Positions 47,958 to 55,643 of a stretch of DNA of 64,000 nucleotides are shown in pieces (positions within the stretch are counted from its first letter, which is position 1; each line of letters starts with the position of its first letter). The notes beneath the pieces were generated by a model that saw only the letters and a list, made by a program, of their open reading frames with translations, did not search any database and had not been told where the DNA came from. The position numbers and the translations under genes were made by a program. The DNA comes from Mycobacterium sp. 852002-51971_SCH5477799-a (GTDB lineage: Bacteria > Actinomycetota > Actinomycetes > Mycobacteriales > Mycobacteriaceae): NCBI RefSeq assembly GCF_001667145.1, contig NZ_LZIF01000047.1, forward strand, positions 1 through 64,000, in the 5' to 3' direction.

Positions 47958-49034
47958 GTGAGCACACTGCCGCTGTCGGTGCCGCAGAGCTGGGATGACA
48001 TCACACCGGCCTGGATGTCGGCGGCCCTCGCGGGGCGCCACCCCGACGCCGTGGTCGATGACGTGGCCGTCGCGCTCCGCGACGACGGCACCAACCGGCG
48101 CGCCCGATTGGCGCTGAGCTATTCGGCCGGCGGCGGTCCGGCCACCGTGTTCGTCAAGGCCGCCGATCCGGCTCACAAGGAGCTGATCCGGATGACCAGC
48201 GGGATGTTTCACGAGCCGCGACTATTCATGTCCGGTGTTCGCCTGCCGCTCGAACACCCCACGGTGTACAGCGCAATGATCGATGAAGACGCCTACGACT
48301 TCATCATGGTCATGGAGGATCTGAACGCGCGTGCGGCGGATCCGCGTGATTCGCTCCGGCCGCTGACCCTTGACCAGGCCGCCTCCGGGGTGCGCGCCCT
48401 GGGCCGACTGCACGGCCGATACTGGGGCGAGCGCGTACTGCGACATCCGGGTCTCTCCTGGCTCGAACCGTTCCTGCCCTTCGATGGCCTGCAATACGCT
48501 CCGCTGCCGTCGGCCCTGGAACTCCTCGATCGCGATACTCCCGCCGAGGTGCTGGGCCTGACCATCGACCATCTCGTCGAGTCAGTGTGGAAGCCCTACA
48601 TCCGAACTCTGACCTCATCGCCGGAGACGTTGCTGCACGGCGATCCCCACATCGGCAACACGTACGTCACGCCACACGGCGAAGTTGGATTCCTCGACTG
48701 GCAGATGACGCGCCGGGGTAACTGGTCACTTGACCTCGGCTACTTCCTGCAGGGCGCCCTGACGGTTGATGATCGCCGCAGGCACGAAGGTGGCCTCCTC
48801 GACGAATACCGCGACGCGCTCGCGCTGTCCGCCGATGAGATTCCGTCCCGTGCAGAGGTTTGGTTGCGCTATCGCGCGTCGGTCGCTCACGGGCTGACCT
48901 TGTGGCTGTGCACGGCCAGCGCCGGCGGGGGACTCTGGCAGCGCGTCGAAGTCGCCGTGGCCCTGGCCCAGCGCTATGCCGTCGCTTTCGGCGACTTGGA
49001 GAGCGCGGCCGCGATCGGCGCGATCGCCAGCTGA
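47958..49034 (+). CDS. Phosphotransferase (APH/choline-kinase-like) family protein
   Basis: 358 residues from GTG 47958 (GAGAGGA upstream). The kinase signatures are LLHGDPHIGNTYV (Brenner motif with catalytic Asp) and EVGFLDWQM (metal Asp). The N-terminal lobe has VFVKAADP with the ATP Lys. It is not a clinical aminoglycoside kinase; mycobacterial relatives of this group are of unknown substrate and often linked to lipid metabolism. Under the palindrome and TetR at 47235-47828. Confidence 0.82.
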   Translation: MSTLPLSVPQSWDDITPAWMSAALAGRHPDAVVDDVAVALRDDGTNRRARLALSYSAGGGPATVFVKAADPAHKELIRMTSGMFHEPRLFMSGVRLPLEHPTVYSAMIDEDAYDFIMVMEDLNARAADPRDSLRPLTLDQAASGVRALGRLHGRYWGERVLRHPGLSWLEPFLPFDGLQYAPLPSALELLDRDTPAEVLGLTIDHLVESVWKPYIRTLTSSPETLLHGDPHIGNTYVTPHGEVGFLDWQMTRRGNWSLDLGYFLQGALTVDDRRRHEGGLLDEYRDALALSADEIPSRAEVWLRYRASVAHGLTLWLCTASAGGGLWQRVEVAVALAQRYAVAFGDLESAAAIGAIAS

Positions 49035-49047
49035 ATTCGCACGCCCG

Positions 49048-49209
49048 TCAGGAGATCGGCGGGTCCGGTGGCCCGGGCGTGATATCGCGTGGTTCTTCGG
49101 TGGGTGAATCCCTCAGATATCGCTTCAGCCGCAGCAGCTGATTGACCACCATGCCGATGCCGAGCAGCATCAACACCACCACTACTGCCACCACGATTGC
49201 GGTGCTCAC
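49048..49209 (-). CDS. Small single-pass membrane protein
   Basis: 53 residues from GTG 49209. One membrane helix (TAIVVAVVVVLMLLGIGMVV, residues 3-22) is followed by a basic stretch (RLKRYLRD) and a Pro-rich acidic tail (GPPDPP). Composition and reading frame are convincing, but no family is recognised. Divergent from the CsbD gene with 59 bp between. Confidence 0.65.
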   Translation of the reverse strand: MSTAIVVAVVVVLMLLGIGMVVNQLLRLKRYLRDSPTEEPRDITPGPPDPPIS

Positions 49210-49268
49210 CCGTCCATGATGACAGGGTGGGGTTTCGATAACTCCGGTTGCGGGGTAGCCAGCACGCC

Positions 49269-49442
49269 ATGAGTAACGAAGACAAGGTGAAGAACAAGAT
49301 CGACGACCTCGGGGGCCGGGCCAAGGAAGCCATCGGCAAGGCGACCGGCGACCACGACACCCGGGACGAGGGTAGGGCGGACCAGGCGAAGTCCAGCCTG
49401 AAGGACGCCGGCGAAAAGGTGAAGGACGCCTTCAAGAAGTAA
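49269..49442 (+). CDS. CsbD family stress-response protein
   Basis: A 57-residue protein from ATG 49269 with the CsbD pattern: MSNEDKVKNKIDDLGGRAKE, then AIGKATGD and DQAKSSLKDAGEKVKDAFKK. Very hydrophilic and helical. In other bacteria CsbD genes respond to general stress or sigma-B; the function is unknown. Its TAA overlaps the cutinase ATG (TAATG), so the two are coupled. Confidence 0.88.
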   Translation: MSNEDKVKNKIDDLGGRAKEAIGKATGDHDTRDEGRADQAKSSLKDAGEKVKDAFKK

Positions 49443-50167
49443 TGCGTATTCGCCCGGGTGCGGCCGTCGTGGCGGCGCGCCGGTTGGTTGTCGTGTCGGC
49501 GCTGTCGGCGGCGGTGGTGACGGGTTCGGTCGTTCCGAGCGCGCCCGCCCCGTCCGCGGCGGCCGAGCCGTGTCCCGACGTCGAAGTCGTTTTCGCCCGG
49601 GGATCCGGCGAAGCGCCCGGCCTCGGCGGGATCGGCCAGCCGTTCGTCGACGCGTTGCGATCCCAGGTGGGCGGCAAATCACTGCCCGTATATCCGGTCA
49701 ATTACCCTGCCAGCACTGACTTTTCGAGCCCCGACTTTCCGCTGACTGTGATCGACGGCATCCGGGATGCCAGTTCGCACATCGAATCGACGGCGGTGGA
49801 TTGCCCCAACACTAAAGAAGTGCTCGGCGGTTACTCTCAGGGCGCCGCGGTGGCGGGCTACACCACTTCGGCCGCCGTGCCTCCGGGCGTGCCCGCCTCC
49901 GCGGTGCCTCCACCGATGCCGCCGGACGTCGCGAAGCACGTCGCCGCCGTGACATTGTTCGGCACGCCATCGGGTCAGTTCCTGCGGAAGTACAACGCAC
50001 CGCCGCTGACCATTGGGCCGCTGTACCAGCCGAAGACGCTCGAACTGTGCGCGCAGGGTGATCCGATCTGCGGTAACGCCGACACCGACAACTTCGCCGC
50101 GCACACGTCGTATCCGGTTAACGGCATGACAAATCAAGCTGCCGGCTTCGCCTCCAGCCACCTCTAG
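49442..50167 (+). CDS. cut5: Secreted cutinase (intact cut5 counterpart)
   Basis: 241 residues with a long Ala/Val-rich signal peptide (residues about 10-41). Serine hydrolase of the cutinase family: VFARGSGEAPGLGGIGQPF, the nucleophile in GGYSQGAAVAG, catalytic Asp in CAQGDPICGN and His in AAHTSYPV; Cys pairs are placed for two disulfides. In M. tuberculosis this locus (Rv3724A/B) is split in two fragments; here it is one open frame. Likely acts on lipid esters at the cell surface. Confidence 0.9.
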   Translation: MRIRPGAAVVAARRLVVVSALSAAVVTGSVVPSAPAPSAAAEPCPDVEVVFARGSGEAPGLGGIGQPFVDALRSQVGGKSLPVYPVNYPASTDFSSPDFPLTVIDGIRDASSHIESTAVDCPNTKEVLGGYSQGAAVAGYTTSAAVPPGVPASAVPPPMPPDVAKHVAAVTLFGTPSGQFLRKYNAPPLTIGPLYQPKTLELCAQGDPICGNADTDNFAAHTSYPVNGMTNQAAGFASSHL

Positions 50168-50192
50168 GTTCGCAGTCCTGCAGAATGAGCCC

Positions 50193-51176
50193 ATGCGGGT
50201 TCTCGTCACGGGTGGTACCGGTTTCGTCGGCGGGTGGACCGCCAAGGCCCTCTCCGATGCGGGGCACTCCGTGCGGTTCCTGGTCCGCAACCCCGACAAG
50301 CTGCAAACCACCGTCGCCAAGCTCGGCGTCGACGTGTCGGACTTCGCCGTCGCCGACATCACCGACCGCGTCGCGGTGCGCCAGGCGTTGCAGGGATGCG
50401 ACGCCGTCGTGCACAGCGCCGCTCTAGTCGCTACCGACCCACGCCAGACGCCCCAGATGCTCGCCACAAACATGCAGGGCGCGCAGAATGTGCTGGGCCA
50501 GTCCGTCGAACTCGGCCTGGATCCCATCGTGCACGTGTCCAGCTTCACCGCGCTGTTCCATCCGGACCTGGAGATGCTGACGGCGGACCTGCCGGTGGTG
50601 GGCGGGGCGGATGGATACGGCACCTCCAAGGCACAGGTCGAGATCTATGCCCGGGGGCTGCAGGATGCGGGCGCGCCGGTCAACATCACCTATCCCGGCA
50701 TGGTGCTCGGCCCGCCGGTCGGTGACCAATTCGGTGAGGCGGGCGAGGGTGTGCGGGCGGCCGTGCAGATGCACGCGATCCCCGGCCGCAGCGCCGCGTG
50801 GCTGATCGTCGACGTCCGCGATCTGGCCGCGCTCCATGCGGCGTTGCTCGAGCCCGGGCGCGGGCCGCGCCGCTACACCGCCGGTGGCCATCGGGTGCCC
50901 GCGGCCGACCTCGCGAATCTGATCGGCGAGGTCGCCGGGACGCCGATGGTCGCCGTCCGGATTCCGGACACCGCGCTGCGCGTCGCGGGCGCGGTGCTGG
51001 ATCGGGCGAACCGTTTCCTGCCCTTCGAAACGCCGTTCACCTGGGCGGGAATGCAGTACTACACGCAGATGCCGGCGTCGGACGATTCGCCGAGTGAACG
51101 AGACCTCGGCATCACCTATCGGGACCCCAAGGAGACCGTGGCGGACACCTTCGAGGCGATGCGCGAGGGCGGCTAG
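50193..51176 (+). CDS. NAD-dependent epimerase/dehydratase (extended SDR, Rv3725-like)
   Basis: 327 residues. Nucleotide-binding VLVTGGTGFVGGW at residues 3-15, catalytic YGTSK (Y-x-x-x-K) and VHVSSF upstream of it. The substrate is unknown; related proteins act on steroid, nucleotide-sugar or flavonoid-like substrates. It starts 25 bp after the cutinase stop. Corresponds to Rv3725. Confidence 0.88.
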   Translation: MRVLVTGGTGFVGGWTAKALSDAGHSVRFLVRNPDKLQTTVAKLGVDVSDFAVADITDRVAVRQALQGCDAVVHSAALVATDPRQTPQMLATNMQGAQNVLGQSVELGLDPIVHVSSFTALFHPDLEMLTADLPVVGGADGYGTSKAQVEIYARGLQDAGAPVNITYPGMVLGPPVGDQFGEAGEGVRAAVQMHAIPGRSAAWLIVDVRDLAALHAALLEPGRGPRRYTAGGHRVPAADLANLIGEVAGTPMVAVRIPDTALRVAGAVLDRANRFLPFETPFTWAGMQYYTQMPASDDSPSERDLGITYRDPKETVADTFEAMREGG

Positions 51177-51188
51177 CTGCGGCGCGCC

Positions 51189-51578
51189 TCAGCCGGCGGG
51201 CTTGATTTCGAGGCCGACGTGCACCTTGTCGATGCCGCCGCGGACGATCGAGTGCGCGTAGAACCACGGCGCGTGATACCAGTACCGCTTGAGGACGGCG
51301 TTGTAGACGCGTCGCGTCTCGGACTTCGGTAGCACCCGGGCTTTCGCTTCGACCTCTTCGCTCTTGGGCTTGCCCAGCGCCCCGCTCCTGGCGATCGTCA
51401 CCCTCGGAGTGTTGTTGATCCGCTTGGTTTTCCACGAACCGTCGTCGGTGATCACCAACAGCGTGTCGTCGCCGTCGGGCACGCCCCAGATCGCTGTCGG
51501 TTTCGGACGCCCATCCTTGGTGAATGTCGTCAACAGCAAGTACTTGGACTGAATAACGTCCTTGAAGCTGGCGGCCAC
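51189..51578 (-). CDS. PPOX-class F420-dependent flavin/deazaflavin enzyme
   Basis: 129 residues from GTG 51578. The split-barrel fold is visible: SKYLLLTTFTKDGRPKPTAIWGV, LLVITDDGSWKTKRINNTPRVTI, and the C-terminal KVHVGLEIKPAG. This pattern fits the pyridoxamine-oxidase-like family that includes F420H2-dependent reductases in mycobacteria. The substrate is unknown. Convergent with the epimerase. Confidence 0.82.
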   Translation of the reverse strand: MAASFKDVIQSKYLLLTTFTKDGRPKPTAIWGVPDGDDTLLVITDDGSWKTKRINNTPRVTIARSGALGKPKSEEVEAKARVLPKSETRRVYNAVLKRYWYHAPWFYAHSIVRGGIDKVHVGLEIKPAG

Positions 51579-51660
51579 GCGTGTCCCTATCTATGAACGG
51601 ATTGCCCCAAGCTATGCCCGATAGTTAAGATACTTAGACTCGGCCGGTAATGACGGCAAG

Positions 51661-52060
51661 TCATGACGTCGCCGCCGAAATGGATTGGCTGGCGGTGTAA
51701 CTGTCGATTCCCTCGGTACCGAGTTCGCGCCCGTAGCCACGGTTCTTGACCCCGTCGAACGGTGCCGCCGGATCCATGATGTAGCCCTCGTTGACGCCGA
51801 AGGTGCCCGGCCGCACCCTGGCCGCCACGCTGTAAGCGCTCGGCGTCGCCGGTGAATATCGATCCCGCCAGCCCGTATTCGGAGTCGTTGGCGATGCGAA
51901 TTGCCTCGTCCTCGTCCCGGTAGGAGATGACGGTCAGCACCGGACCGAAAATCTCTTCGCGGGCGATCCGCATGTCATTGGTGGCATCGCTGAACAGCGT
52001 CGGCCTTACGTACCAACCGTTTTGGATCCCGTCGGCGGACCGGCGTCGAAAGCCGAGCGC
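51661..52060 (-). pseudogene. Aldehyde dehydrogenase, C-terminal remnant with frameshift
   Basis: Read leftwards, about 135 codons match the end of an NAD aldehyde dehydrogenase: DGIQNGWYVRPTLFSDATND, MRIAREEIFGPVLTVISY, NDSEYGLAGSIFTGDAER. At about 51850 one base is missing; the frame then continues as AYSVAARVRPGTFGVNEGYI and ends in YTASQSISAATS at 51661. The N-terminal two-thirds, with NAD site and catalytic Cys, is absent. The remnant joins a broken SDR gene at about 52060. Confidence 0.8.
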
Positions 52061-52454
52061 GCTGTCCGGAGTGGGTGCTCGACGACGAGATGTTGACGAT
52101 GCGACCCCACCCGGCCTCGATCATGTCGGGCAGCACGGCCTGAACGGTGTGGAAGACGCCATGCAGATTGACGTCAATCACCTTGGACCAGTCCGAGAAT
52201 GACATGTCCATGAACTCCTTGAAACCTTCGGCGGCATTGACCAGCACCAGGATCGGGCCGAGGGCCTCGCGGATCGCCGCAATCGCGCCGTCGACCTGGG
52301 CGCGGTCCGTGACGTCGGCGATGTACCCGAAATCGTCGTCGGTGGCGGAAAGATCGATGACGGCAACCCGCAACCCGTCACTGCGCAACCGTTCGGCGAC
52401 GGCGCGGCCAATCCCCGATGCACCCCCGGTCACCACAGCCGTCTTCACGCCCAA
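52061..52454 (-). pseudogene. Short-chain dehydrogenase, N-terminal remnant
   Basis: From the TTG at 52454 (or GTG 52448), the frame starts VKTAVVTGGASGIGRAVAER, has VNAAEG (NAG equivalent) and FHTVQAVLPDMIEAGWGRIVNISS with the catalytic Ser, and stops making sense after SSSTHSGQ. The YxxxK motif and the C-terminal half are missing. The following bases belong to the aldehyde dehydrogenase remnant. One deletion therefore removed the end of this gene and the start of the next. An operator-like palindrome lies 17 bp upstream. Confidence 0.78.
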
Positions 52455-52470
52455 CTGCGAGCCACCTTCC

Positions 52471-52486
52471 TGAGCGATCGCCCAAC
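52471..52486. promoter_or_regulatory. Shared palindromic operator, copy A
   Basis: TGAGCGATCGCCCAAC matches the half-and-core of the 53587 and 57711 palindromes (consensus TTKGGCGAYCGCYCAA). It lies between the decayed SDR (start 52454, leftwards) and the F420 oxidoreductase (start 52578, rightwards) and could control both. Confidence 0.65.
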
Positions 52487-52577
52487 CCGATGAGCTTCCC
52501 ATGCCTATCACCCCGCGTCAACGACGGTCAAGTAACGGGCCTTGAATATCGAATGCCGCGCAATTTAGGGTCCGTTG

Positions 52578-53543
52578 ATGGACAGGCCCCCGTTCCGCTT
52601 CGCGGTGCAAGCGACCAACGCCAGCAGCGGACGGGAGTGGCGCGACACCGTTCGCCGGGTCGAAACCCTCGGATACTCAACGCTTTTCCTCGCCGATCAC
52701 TACCTGGGACCCGGTCCCGCGCAACGCGAAGCGCGCACCCCACGCCAAGACCTGGCACCCATCGCGGCGATGGCGGCGGCCGCCGCCTGGACCGAGACCT
52801 TGCGCATCGGTTGCCGCGTCTTCTGCATCGATTACCACGTGCCCGCGGTGCTGGCCAAGGAAGCGGCCACGCTCGATGTGCTCTCCGGCGGGCGGCTCGA
52901 ATTCGGCATCGGCGCCGGCTGGAGCGGAGTCGAGTACGCGGCGATGGGGCTCGAGTTCGACAGGCCCGGACGACGAATCGCCAAGCTGGCCGAGGTTGTC
53001 GCGCTCATCAGGGCCCATTGGCGAAGCCAGGAACTCGACTTCTCGGGTGAGTTCGTCGAAGTACGTGGTTACGCGGGCCGGCCGAGGCCGGTGCAATCAC
53101 CCCATCCGCCGATCATCATCGGCGGCGGCGGGCGGCGCGTGCTGACGCTGGCCGGACGCGAAGCCGACATCGTCAGCATCTCGAGCGTGCCGTTCGTGGC
53201 GCGGGACGCCGACGGCCTTGACCCCCAAGCGGTAGCCGAGCGCCGGATCGGCTTCGTGCGTGCCGCCGCCGGCGAGCGCTTCGGCAGCCTGGACGTCGAG
53301 AGCTCCCCGTACTTCACCGAAATCACCGACGATTCAGGTGCGGTGCTGACGCGGCTGGCGTAGTCGACGGGCATCGCCGTTGATCTGCTACGCGACCATC
53401 CAAATGTGCTGGTCGGTTCGGTGGATCACGTTGTCGAGACGCTGCATTCGCGCCGGGAAAGTCAGGGCGTCAACTATGTCACGGTGCAGCAGTCACAGTT
53501 CGAATCCTTCGCACCCGTGGTGGTCCGCCTGCACGGCCGGTGA
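52578..53543 (+). pseudogene. LLM-class F420-dependent oxidoreductase interrupted by an in-frame TAG
   Basis: From ATG 52578 the product reads FRFAVQATNASSGREWRD, LFLADHYLGPG, RIGCRVFCIDYHVPAVLAKE and LDVLSGGRLEFGIGAGW, all typical of the MSMEG_2516-type luciferase-like family. At 53361-53363 a TAG occurs in frame, but the same frame continues to the next stop at 53543 with recognisable C-terminal sequence (VLVGSVDHVVETLHSRRESQ, FAPVVVRLHGR). The full protein would be 321 residues; the first piece has 261. A single nonsense mutation is the simplest explanation; sequencing error is possible. Confidence 0.82.
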
Positions 53544-53586
53544 ACCTTGACCACCGCGACCGGAGGTGCAAGCATGTCAGCTACCC

Positions 53587-53608
53587 GGTTTGGGCGATCG
53601 CTCAAACC
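53587..53608. promoter_or_regulatory. Shared palindromic operator, copy B
   Basis: TTTGGGCGATCGCTCAAA with flanking GG/CC is a 22-bp palindrome with one mismatched pair. It ends 36 bp before the start of the oxocamphor-hydrolase-like gene. The same element occurs at 52471 and 57711. Confidence 0.75.
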
Positions 53609-53644
53609 AGCGGGCTGACAGTTTCTCGGAAATGAGACGGCTCA

Positions 53645-54544
53645 ATGGCAAAGCGAACCAGGTACAGCGAATACCACGATCAGTACGCCAATTACCGGCT
53701 CGAGCTCGGCCAAGACGGCATCCTGTTCATGCAGTGCCACACCAACGGCGGCAGCCTGGTGTGGGATTGGCGGGCACACGATCAGATGTCGGACGCGTTC
53801 GCCGATATCGCCGGGGACCGCGAAATCAAGGTACTCATCCACACCGGGACCGGCGAGAACTACAACGCCAACTGGGGACGCATGCCCAACGGCGATCTGG
53901 TCGAAAAGCCCGACTATCTGCTCATGCCCGGCACCCGCGGATTGTTGAAGCTCGACGAAAAAGCCTGGTATGCGCGCCATTTAATTTCCAACGTGCTCGA
54001 CGTCGACGTCCCGATGATCAGCGCCGAGAACGGACCGTGCAACATTCACTCCGAGGTGCCCTTGCTCGGCGACATCGTCTTGGCGTCCGAAGACGCATAC
54101 TTCCATGACGCCTCGCACTTTCCGCGCGGGCAGGTGCCCGGCGACGGCCAACACGTCATCTGGAGCTTTCTGGCCGGCCATACCCGCGCCCGCTACTTCC
54201 TGTTGACCGGCATGAAGCTGGGCGCGCAGGAAGCCAAGCAGTGGGGGGTCGTCAACGAGGTGCTGCCCAAGGGCCAATTGCTGAACAGGGCATGGGAACT
54301 CGCCCGCGAACTGGTCAAGCGTCCGCCTCTGACACTGCGTTATTCACGCCAGTTGTTCACCAACCCACTCAAGCGGGCCTTCATCGACGAACTCGGCCAC
54401 GGCCTGGCCCGGGAAACCTACGCGCAGCGTGCCTTCTTCCCGTTCGGAGGCGAGATGGCGCCGCTGGACCGAGCCTGGGACCAGGAGCCCTGGAAGAACT
54501 CGGCGCCCAAGGGCGGGCAACGCAGTGAAGAGGTCCCCTCGTGA
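53645..54544 (+). CDS. 6-oxocamphor hydrolase-like crotonase (retro-Claisen C-C hydrolase)
   Basis: 299 residues of crotonase fold. The whole length follows Rhodococcus 6-oxocamphor hydrolase (OCH), e.g. HTNGGSLVWDWRAHD, RYFLLTG and VVNEVLPKGQLLNRAWELAREL. The catalytic residues reported for OCH (His45, His122, His145, Asp154, Glu244) map to H45, H135, H158 (ASHFPRG), D167 (VPGDGQH) and E257 (GLARE), with a constant offset of 13 after one insertion near residues 77-95. OCH cleaves a C-C bond of a cyclic beta-diketone without CoA, so the common label enoyl-CoA hydratase would be misleading. The natural substrate is unknown. Preceded by operator B; the next gene overlaps by four bases. Confidence 0.85.
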   Translation: MAKRTRYSEYHDQYANYRLELGQDGILFMQCHTNGGSLVWDWRAHDQMSDAFADIAGDREIKVLIHTGTGENYNANWGRMPNGDLVEKPDYLLMPGTRGLLKLDEKAWYARHLISNVLDVDVPMISAENGPCNIHSEVPLLGDIVLASEDAYFHDASHFPRGQVPGDGQHVIWSFLAGHTRARYFLLTGMKLGAQEAKQWGVVNEVLPKGQLLNRAWELARELVKRPPLTLRYSRQLFTNPLKRAFIDELGHGLARETYAQRAFFPFGGEMAPLDRAWDQEPWKNSAPKGGQRSEEVPS

Positions 54545-54921
54545 CCGGCATCCAGCAGCGCCTGTCGACGGGGCGGGGCAAGTTCACCACCGACTATCCC
54601 GAGCTGGGGGCCGCGCCCGATCTTGAACCGTTTGTCGCCGACTGGGCCTTGCCGACCCGGGCCGAACGCTACGGGGCGCGGCTGTCCAAGCCCTACGACG
54701 ACCTCGTCAGGTTCTACCACGCCATCGCCCCCCGGGCCGAGGAGGCGATCGCGTATCTAAATGGGCGCGATATCAACGCATTACCGGACGATGCGACCAG
54801 GCTGCTGCACCTGCTGTACTCGATGATCCTGGTCTCGTACGCCGTCAACGTGTTCAAGCAGAATTGCATCCCGGATTCCGGCGCCGCCTTCTTCGAGATG
54901 GTCGCCGAGCCGGCCGTGTGA
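54541..54921 (+). CDS. Hypothetical protein translationally coupled to the OCH-like gene
   Basis: 126 residues from GTG 54541, overlapping the upstream stop (GTGA). Helical, soluble, no signal peptide; features include KPYDDLVRFYHAIAPRAEEA and LLHLLYSMILVSYAVNVFKQ. I recognise no family. The tight coupling to a C-C hydrolase suggests an accessory or partner subunit for the same pathway; this is inference. Confidence 0.75.
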   Translation: MTGIQQRLSTGRGKFTTDYPELGAAPDLEPFVADWALPTRAERYGARLSKPYDDLVRFYHAIAPRAEEAIAYLNGRDINALPDDATRLLHLLYSMILVSYAVNVFKQNCIPDSGAAFFEMVAEPAV

Positions 54922-54933
54922 TAGGACCACTAC

Positions 54934-55539
54934 GTGACGGCATCTGAACGACCCAAGGCGCGCGACTCGACGACGCGCGACCTGCTGGTGGCCGCGACGA
55001 GTCAGATCATGCTCGAGGAGGGCTACGCCGCGGCCACGTCGCGCCGGGTGGCCGCCAAGGCCGGCGTCAAACCGGCGCTGGTGCACTACTACTTCCCCAC
55101 GATGGACGACCTGTACCTGGCCGTCTTTCGCCTCGGCGCGGCCGTTTACCTGGAGCGCCAGCAGGCGGCGCTGGCGTCGGATCGGCCGTTGCACGCCTTC
55201 TGGGATACCCTCATCGAGCCCAAGGACACCAGGCTGCTGCTCGAGTTCATGGGGCTTGCCAACCACCGCAAGGAGATTCGCGCTGAGATCGCCGCATGGT
55301 CGGATCGCTGGCGTGAGCAGCAGATCACTGCGCTGAACTTCATCATCCGCGAACACGACGTCGACACCGACGAGTATCCACCCGCGGCCATCGCGGTCTT
55401 CATCGCCTCTATTGGCCGCACCCTGATCTTGGAAGAAGGGCTGGGATCGTCCGGGGGCCACGAAGCGGCCATCGCCTTGGTCAACCGGCTGCTGGACCGG
55501 TTCGAGATGCCCACCCCGAAGAAACGCAAAACCACCTGA
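54934..55539 (+). CDS. TetR family transcriptional regulator of the catabolic island
   Basis: 201 residues from GTG 54934, 12 bp after the previous gene. HTH at about residues 30-58 (ATSRRVAAKAGVKPALVHYYFPTMDDLY). Third gene of the OCH operon and the only regulator in the 51.6-57.7 kb island, so it is the best candidate to bind the three shared palindromes. The ligand is unknown, perhaps a pathway ketone or its ring-opened acid. Confidence 0.88.
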   Translation: MTASERPKARDSTTRDLLVAATSQIMLEEGYAAATSRRVAAKAGVKPALVHYYFPTMDDLYLAVFRLGAAVYLERQQAALASDRPLHAFWDTLIEPKDTRLLLEFMGLANHRKEIRAEIAAWSDRWREQQITALNFIIREHDVDTDEYPPAAIAVFIASIGRTLILEEGLGSSGGHEAAIALVNRLLDRFEMPTPKKRKTT

Positions 55540-55643
55540 CGCGGCTAAGCCTGGTCGGTCAGGGCACCGAGTGTGGGGCCTACGCACGCGACGCGGCGTG
55601 AAATAGTGCTTACGCACGATCGGCTAGTTTCACGTAGCCGGTC

